DNA of 64,000 nucleotides, taken from positions 1-64,000 of the forward strand of contig SWBL01000033.1 in assembly GCA_024195585.1 (NCBI GenBank). Direction: 5' to 3'. Below the pieces are notes generated by a model that saw only the letters and a list, made by a program, of their open reading frames with translations, was not told where the DNA came from and searched no databases. Made by a program: the position numbers and the translations under genes. Source of the stretch: Aureobasidium sp. EXF-3400. Lineage: Eukaryota; Ascomycota; Dothideomycetes; Dothideales; Saccotheciaceae. Positions 59,250 to 64,000 of the stretch are shown here, in pieces (the stretch's first letter is position 1; the number at the start of each line of letters is the position of its first letter).

Positions 59250-62200
59250 TTAGAGGATGAAGGAAACAATGCTTCCGAGAACGTAAGCACCGAGACCAAC
59301 AACGCCTCTGAGGTGAGCGGCAAGCTCGGCCTTGAGACCGACGACGACGGAGCATGCAATGGTGATCAAACCGTGGCAGGCAGTGGCAAGGGAGAAGATG
59401 ACAAGCTTAAGACCGGAGAGACCGCAGACCTTGATGGCAAACTTGACGGTGAACTCAACCTCGACGAGGAGACCGGCGATCAAGCTGGCGAGCTCGTCGC
59501 TGCTGTGGCCAGAGATACCCTTGACAGTGCTGAGGTGAGCCTTGGCCTCGCCGATGAGACCGATGAGGACCTGGATGTTCTCCTTGACTTCAGCGACTTG
59601 AGCGGCAGAAGCCTTGCCCGAGATGCCGTTGCAGGTAGCGTTGATTGCGGCGGTGTAGGAGTGGACGTGATCGGCAAGGATCTCGAAAGTACCCCAGACG
59701 TTGACGGTACCGTTGAGACCGAGGTGAACGTCGAGAGAACCGCCAGCTGCGCCGGAAAGAGCACCACCAACTCCTGCTCCAAGTCCGGCCGAGCCACCAA
59801 GTCCGGCGTTCAAGTCTGCTGATCCTGAGCCACCGAGTCCGGCGTTCAAATCTGCTGATCCTGAGCCACCAAGTCCAGCTCCGGCATTCAGACCACCGTT
59901 CAGTCCAGCAGCGCCGGTTCCTTGAGCGCCAAGAGCACCTGTACCAGTTGCTCCGGCGTTCAGACCAAGGCCTCCGTTGAGTCCGCCATTGAGTCCAGCT
60001 GAGCCAGAACCGCCAATTCCTGCGTTTCCATTCAGGCCACCGTTGAGGCCACCGTTCAGACCACCGTTGAGTCCAGCAGCACCGGTTCCTTGAGCGCCGA
60101 GAGCACCAGTACCAGATGCGCCTGCGTTCAAGCCGGCACCTCCGTTCAGACCGCCGTTCAGACCACCATTGAGTCCGGCTGCACCAGAACCGCCAATTCC
60201 GGCGCCTCCGTTCAAACCACCGTTAAGTCCAGCAGAACCGGTTCCTTGGGCGCCAAGAGCACCTGTACCAGTTGCTCCGGCGTTCAGACCACCAGCACCG
60301 GAACCTTGAGCGCCAATACCACCAGAAATACCACCCTCACCACCAATACCTGCACCGGCTGCGCCAGTTACATCAGGGGAAGAGGCAGAGTCGGTGGGAG
60401 TACCGGGAGCAGCGTCAGCGATCGAGTCACTAGGGCTGGACGAGGGAGCGGAGTCAGAAGGAGATGCGTTGGAAGAGTCAGAACCGTAAGCGGGGACGCT
60501 GGAGGGAGAGGCAGAGTCAGAAGGCGAGCTAGAGTCAGATCCCGAGGGGGAAGCGGCGTCAGTAGGGGCGGAAGTAGCCTGGGCAGCATCGGTGAGGTTG
60601 TCGCTGGGAGATGCGGGAGCGGACTCAGCGGGGGCGGAGGGAGACGAGCCGGAGGGAGATGATCCAGAAGGAGACGAGGCGTCAGAGCCTGAGTTCGAGC
60701 CAGATGTGGAACCGTAAGATCCAGCGCCGTAGGTAGGAACATCAGTTCCGGCAGGCGAAGCAGCGGAGTCAGTTGCAGCGGGAACGTCAGTGCCAGCGGG
60801 CGATGAAGGAGAGTCGGTAGGGACGGGAGTAGCCTGGGCAGCATCGGTCAAGTTGTCGCTGGGAACAGCGCTTGAGGCAGCAGGGGCAGACTCAGCGGGA
60901 GCAGACTCGGCAGGGGCAGGGGCAGAGGGAGATGAGCCCTGAGAACCAGATCCTGAGCCGTAGGATCCGGAACCGTAGACAGGAGTGTCAGTTCCGGCAG
61001 GCGAGGAAGCAGAGTCGGTTCCAGCAAGTGCAGGGACAGAGTCGGTTCCAGCAGGAGCGGGGACGGAGTCAGTTCCAGCGGGCGAGCCGGCAGAATCAGT
61101 GGGGACAGGAGTGGCCATGGCAGCATCGGTGAGGTTGTCACTGGGGACAGCGCTCGAGGCAGCGGGAGCGGGAGCGGAGACACCGGCAGAGTAAGCACTG
61201 CTCCAGGTGTAACCAGCGCCAGTAGGCTGAGCGACGCCCGAGGGAACATCAGTGATCGAAACAGCAGTAGGGATCAGAGTGGTGGACAAAGATGCGGGGC
61301 AGTTTGTCACATCAGCAGCACACGAGGTAACGGTACCGACGTGAGTGCTGTAGAGAGTGATAGTGATGGGGCCAACTGAGGTAGGGACGGGAACATCGGG
61401 GCTAGCGTCAGACGAGACGGGAACAGCGGTCTGCCAGTTGCTGGGGTACCAGACTGAAGGCATCTGACCAGAAGGAGCAGCAGCGCCGGCGGGCATAGTA
61501 GAAGAAGCACCACCAGTGGCAGTTCCCCAGTACTGACCGAATGAGGGCATGTTGTTGGGGGTCTCATCGGTGTTCGGGGGAGGAGAAGGCATGGGCATGA
61601 CGGTGGAAGTCTGGGGGACAACAACGGTGCTACCGTAGGCGGGAACACCCTCGGAGGCAGCGGGAACACCCTCAGAAGCAGGAGGAGGTCCAGAGTTGCC
61701 GTTGGCAGGAACGCCTTGGGAAGCGGCAGGGACACCCTCAGATCCAGCGGGAACGCCCTGAGAAGCAGCAGGGACGCCCTCAGATGCGGCCGGAGTGGTC
61801 TCGGGAGTACCGTTACCGTTGGCAGGAACGCCCTCAGTAGCAGCAGGGGTGGCAGCGGGGGAAGAAGGCATGGCGGCATCGACATCAGAGGTGGACTGAG
61901 CGGCGGGAGTAGAAGCACCGTAGGCGGGGATGCCTTGGGAAGCAGCAGGAACGCCCTCAGAGCCAGCGGAAACGCCTTGCGAGGCAGCAGGGACACCCTG
62001 AGATGCGGCAGGAACACCCTCAGAAGCGGGAGGAGATCCAGAGTTGCCGTTGGCAGGAACACCTTGAGAGGCAGCAGGGATACCCTCAGAACCAGCGGGC
62101 ACACCCTGAGAAGCGGCGGGAACGCCCTGGGAAGCAGCAGGAACACCCTGAGTGGCAGCGGGAGATGATGGCATGGCAGCATCGACGCTGGTGCTTGAAG

Positions 62201-62822
62201 CAGGGGTGGTAACAGTAGCTCTGTTGGTGAAAGTCGAAGTAATGACGCTAGGAGCGGTCAAAACAGTGGTAGAACCACCCTCCGAAATTGTGTGGCCGAC
62301 GGGACACGTAGTGACGGTCTCGGAGACGATGTCAGTCACGTAGACGACCTCAGGACCGGATGCGCCCATGGTGGTGGTACCGGTGATGGCCGGGACGTTG
62401 GCAGACGAAGCGGGAGTGGTGGGGCTGTTGACGCCCTCACCAGATGAGCCAGTAGGCACGCCGGTGACGGCACCAGAGCTACCGGGAGCAGCGTTGGTGG
62501 GGACGGCAGTGGCGTCGACATCCGAAGAGGAAGGCGAAGCACCACCGTAGTTGCCACCAATAGGAGCGGACGAGGCAGCAGCGTCAGTCTGTACAGATGG
62601 GACTGCTGAACCAGCAGCAGTCGTGGTCATGTAGTGAGTGACGTGCTCGGTGATGGTCTGGGTGCGAGTCTGAGTAGACCACTGGGTGATGGTCTGGGTG
62701 GAAGTGGTGGGCTTGCCCTCAGGACCACAAGGGCATGTGTTGGCATCGCGCTTGTTGTTCCAGGGAGCGGCAGTGGACAGACCAGAGTAGGCCGCCAGGT
62801 ACACGTAAGTGCTGGGCTTCAT
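59250..62822 (-). CDS. large repeat-rich cell-surface protein with unrecognised helical C-terminal domain
   Basis: A single exon of 1190 residues. MKPSTYVYLAAYSGLSTAAP is a probable signal peptide, followed by NNKRD, a Kex2-type site, and CPCGPEGK. Thr-rich stretches (TQTITQWSTQTRTQTITEHVTHYMTT, written here only as a composition guide around residues 40-70) and ETVTTCPVGHTI are typical of fungal wall proteins. Three repeat zones follow: GVPAASQ/GVPAGSE units; a Ser/Pro/Asp module opening PSDNLTDAA; and a Gly/Asn/Leu/Ala zone (AGLNGGLNGG, GTGALGAQGTG). The last about 165 residues form an apparently alpha-helical, Val/Leu/Ala-rich domain starting LDVHLGLNGTVNVWGTFEIL, with four cysteines. Heavy O-glycosylation is expected. 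A GPI signal is not obvious, since the end is hydrophobic but lacks a clear omega site. Adhesin or wall scaffold is the best guess. Confidence 0.82.
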   Translation of the reverse strand: MKPSTYVYLAAYSGLSTAAPWNNKRDANTCPCGPEGKPTTSTQTITQWSTQTRTQTITEHVTHYMTTTAAGSAVPSVQTDAAASSAPIGGNYGGASPSSSDVDATAVPTNAAPGSSGAVTGVPTGSSGEGVNSPTTPASSANVPAITGTTTMGASGPEVVYVTDIVSETVTTCPVGHTISEGGSTTVLTAPSVITSTFTNRATVTTPASSTSVDAAMPSSPAATQGVPAASQGVPAASQGVPAGSEGIPAASQGVPANGNSGSPPASEGVPAASQGVPAASQGVSAGSEGVPAASQGIPAYGASTPAAQSTSDVDAAMPSSPAATPAATEGVPANGNGTPETTPAASEGVPAASQGVPAGSEGVPAASQGVPANGNSGPPPASEGVPAASEGVPAYGSTVVVPQTSTVMPMPSPPPNTDETPNNMPSFGQYWGTATGGASSTMPAGAAAPSGQMPSVWYPSNWQTAVPVSSDASPDVPVPTSVGPITITLYSTHVGTVTSCAADVTNCPASLSTTLIPTAVSITDVPSGVAQPTGAGYTWSSAYSAGVSAPAPAASSAVPSDNLTDAAMATPVPTDSAGSPAGTDSVPAPAGTDSVPALAGTDSASSPAGTDTPVYGSGSYGSGSGSQGSSPSAPAPAESAPAESAPAASSAVPSDNLTDAAQATPVPTDSPSSPAGTDVPAATDSAASPAGTDVPTYGAGSYGSTSGSNSGSDASSPSGSSPSGSSPSAPAESAPASPSDNLTDAAQATSAPTDAASPSGSDSSSPSDSASPSSVPAYGSDSSNASPSDSAPSSSPSDSIADAAPGTPTDSASSPDVTGAAGAGIGGEGGISGGIGAQGSGAGGLNAGATGTGALGAQGTGSAGLNGGLNGGAGIGGSGAAGLNGGLNGGLNGGAGLNAGASGTGALGAQGTGAAGLNGGLNGGLNGGLNGNAGIGGSGSAGLNGGLNGGLGLNAGATGTGALGAQGTGAAGLNGGLNAGAGLGGSGSADLNAGLGGSGSADLNAGLGGSAGLGAGVGGALSGAAGGSLDVHLGLNGTVNVWGTFEILADHVHSYTAAINATCNGISGKASAAQVAEVKENIQVLIGLIGEAKAHLSTVKGISGHSSDELASLIAGLLVEVEFTVKFAIKVCGLSGLKLVIFSLATACHGLITIACSVVVGLKAELAAHLRGVVGLGAYVLGSIVSFIL
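59750..60360 (-). repeat. Gly/Leu/Asn/Ala-rich tandem repeats in the surface protein
   Basis: Three copies of a unit of about 50 residues containing LNAGA(T/S)GTGALGAQGTG, followed by variable numbers of GLNGG pentads and GIGGSGSAGL, with shorter SADLNAGLGG repeats at the end. Copy number of the pentad differs between units, as expected for slippage-prone repeats. Confidence 0.85.
60390..61150 (-). repeat. Ser/Pro/Asp-rich modules opening PSDNLTDAA
   Basis: Three clear copies begin PSDNLTDAA(M/Q)AT (near 61140, 60850 and 60600) and one is degenerate (PSDSIADAAPGT, near 60420). Each runs through PTD, SPAGTD-type repeats and a YGSGSYGS-type tyrosine/glycine stretch. The three clear copies keep one N-glycosylation site (NLT). 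Confidence 0.82.
61626..62175 (-). repeat. GVPAASQ / GVPAGSE heptad-like repeats, internally duplicated
   Basis: About twenty seven-residue-like units (G-V-P-A-A/G-S-Q/E) are broken by GNSGSPPASE linkers. The whole block occurs twice, each copy opening with DAAMPSSPAAT and closing with AYGAS or AYGST, so an older duplication of a roughly 80-90 residue segment sits on top of the short repeats. Confidence 0.85.
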
Positions 62823-63028
62823 CTTGGATGAAGAGCGAAGCAGTCACTTGTATCGGTTTGCTGTCGATTAAGTATGAACGAAGGACTGAAACGATCGGTG
62901 GGTAGATAAAACAAAAACGAGGGATTGCTTCAGAGCACAGCTCTTGATTGGCAAAGGAAAGAAAGACGAAAGACGAAAGACAAAACTGAACTGATCCAAA
63001 GAGTACTGAGAGCAGGCAAGACGACATG

Positions 63029-63035
63029 CTTTATA
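63029..63035 (-). promoter_or_regulatory. TATA box of the surface protein gene
   Basis: TATAAAG on the minus strand about 207 bp upstream of the ATG at 62822. It is the best core promoter candidate, and would imply a 5' UTR of roughly 150-180 bases with an A- and G-rich leader. Confidence 0.45.
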
Positions 63036-64000
63036 CGGAGGATGGACAGCATGTTGAATGCATCGACGCGGAAAGAGTGGGTTGAGATGCTACAGGATTA
63101 GCAGCAGAGCATCGATCATACCAGTCTTTGATGAGATTAAGGATTTTGACATGTCTGTGGCGGCTGTGCTGACATGCCAGTCCGGAAGAGGGTGAAGCTT
63201 GGGACGAGACATTGCAGACGACTCATGGGATTGTCGTGGTGGGGGTATACACGGCAATGCTAGAGGTGAGAAGTCTCGTAATGGGCAGACTGGAAGGAGC
63301 TTGGTTAGCAAATTAGCCTGTCTCAAAGCAGAACCTCACAGCAGTCGTGACGGAAAGAGGGATAGCGATCGACAGTCTCGAGTCCGCTCTGGCCTTATGG
63401 ATATGAAACTGGCCTAGCTACTCCACAAACCCCAGTTCGCGGAAGACGGTGGTGCATCTTCAGTAGAACGTTGGGAAGCTCGGTCAAGTTCATGCTTGGT
63501 CGTTGGTCGTACAACGGGATTGCGTTCATGGACAGACACGATGTTCTCTTCAAGAGCCAGGCATGGAAGTTACGACCGCGGAAGGACATCAACGTGTGAG
63601 GCATGAGCGTACGACAGTCCCCTGCAGGTTGCGACGATACAGTGCTTCACCGGCTCCGCATAACCATGACGACTCGATGATTCAGGCCACCACGGAAGGC
63701 ACGGGAGTGTAGGGAGGATGGCGCGGATGATTGATGAAGTGCGCGAAGTCTGTGCGTGAGGCGGTGTTGAAACTTGTGCCTATTTCTGGCTAGATCAAGT
63801 GCTGGCAGAGATTTGCCAATACAGAGAGCGAGCTTGGGTGATTGGAGAATGCGCGGCCTCACACAATTCTCAATATTGTATAACGAGTTGCAAATCGCAG
63901 TGGCGAGAGACATGGACAGCACGCAAAGATGTTGGAGGTCAGAACAAAGTGCTGATGTTGTGACACGCATGGAGGAAGGAAGGATGTGTGATCGACAGTG
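63036..64000. other. right-edge intergenic sequence
   Basis: Upstream region of the surface protein gene. Short frames (63395-63604, 63647-63970) have no motif, and no gene can be supported before the window ends. Confidence 0.4.

Noticed and set aside
60090..60662. Gly/Arg/Ser-rich plus-strand frame inside the surface protein gene
   Set aside because: Antisense reading of repetitive GC-rich sequence; repeats of the sense protein produce a periodic frame on the other strand.
61716..62168. Repetitive plus-strand frame (Gly/Ser/Arg) opposite the GVPAASQ repeats
   Set aside because: Repeat shadow of the sense gene with no start context or signal peptide.

Overview
The window looks like nuclear DNA of a filamentous ascomycete (Pezizomycotina, probably Dothideomycetes; the class is my inference). 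The evidence is short spliceosomal introns of about 40-90 bp with GTRNGT donors, densely packed genes on both strands, and typical fungal families: RAVE subunit Rav1, a Zn2Cys6 regulator, an Mtr-type amino acid permease, a sedolisin, and a cytochrome b5-acyl-CoA dehydrogenase fusion. I saw no rRNA, tRNA, CRISPR array or intact transposon. Exon joins were placed by hand from splice consensus, reading phase and family motifs. Where I give exon lists, the phases sum correctly.

Layout, left to right. 1-590 is a very AT-rich, ORF-free block like a RIP-mutated repeat. 679-6284 (minus) holds a zinc-finger/von Willebrand A protein, a lambda-crystallin-type 3-hydroxyacyl-CoA dehydrogenase and an RBR ubiquitin ligase. 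6908-15939 (plus) holds Rav1 with a C-terminal array of ten PSxLDxW motifs, the cytochrome b5-acyl-CoA dehydrogenase and an UNC93-like transporter. 16491-17431 is a decayed ABCC transporter. 17459-22992 holds a CAP-family secreted protein with a GC-AG intron, a gene-poor 2.4 kb gap, and a sedolisin peptidase with one apparent frameshift. 23553-28642 (minus) holds an SDR, an unknown fungal protein and a zinc alcohol dehydrogenase.

30102-36064 (plus) holds a GT4-like glycosyltransferase, a GH13 alpha-glucosidase and an F-box protein. 37645-40699 holds two convergent PGAP4-like (GPI side-chain) glycosyltransferases; the left copy has an in-frame stop. A possible small secreted protein and a Zn2Cys6 factor follow, then a sugar transporter, an amino acid transporter, a presequence/zinc-ribbon protein, a DHA2-type MFS exporter and a PLOD-like type II membrane glycosyltransferase. 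The window closes with a 1190-residue repeat-rich surface protein.

These genes are independently transcribed and do not form an obvious biosynthetic cluster: there is no PKS, NRPS or terpene backbone enzyme. A loose theme between about 30 and 63 kb is sugar handling and surface glycosylation (GT4, GH13, two PGAP4-like enzymes, sugar transporter, PLOD-like GT, Ser/Thr-rich wall protein). The least described elements are the Rav1 motif array, the PGAP4-like pair, the modular surface protein with its unrecognised helical C-terminal domain, and the small zinc-ribbon protein at 51.5 kb.
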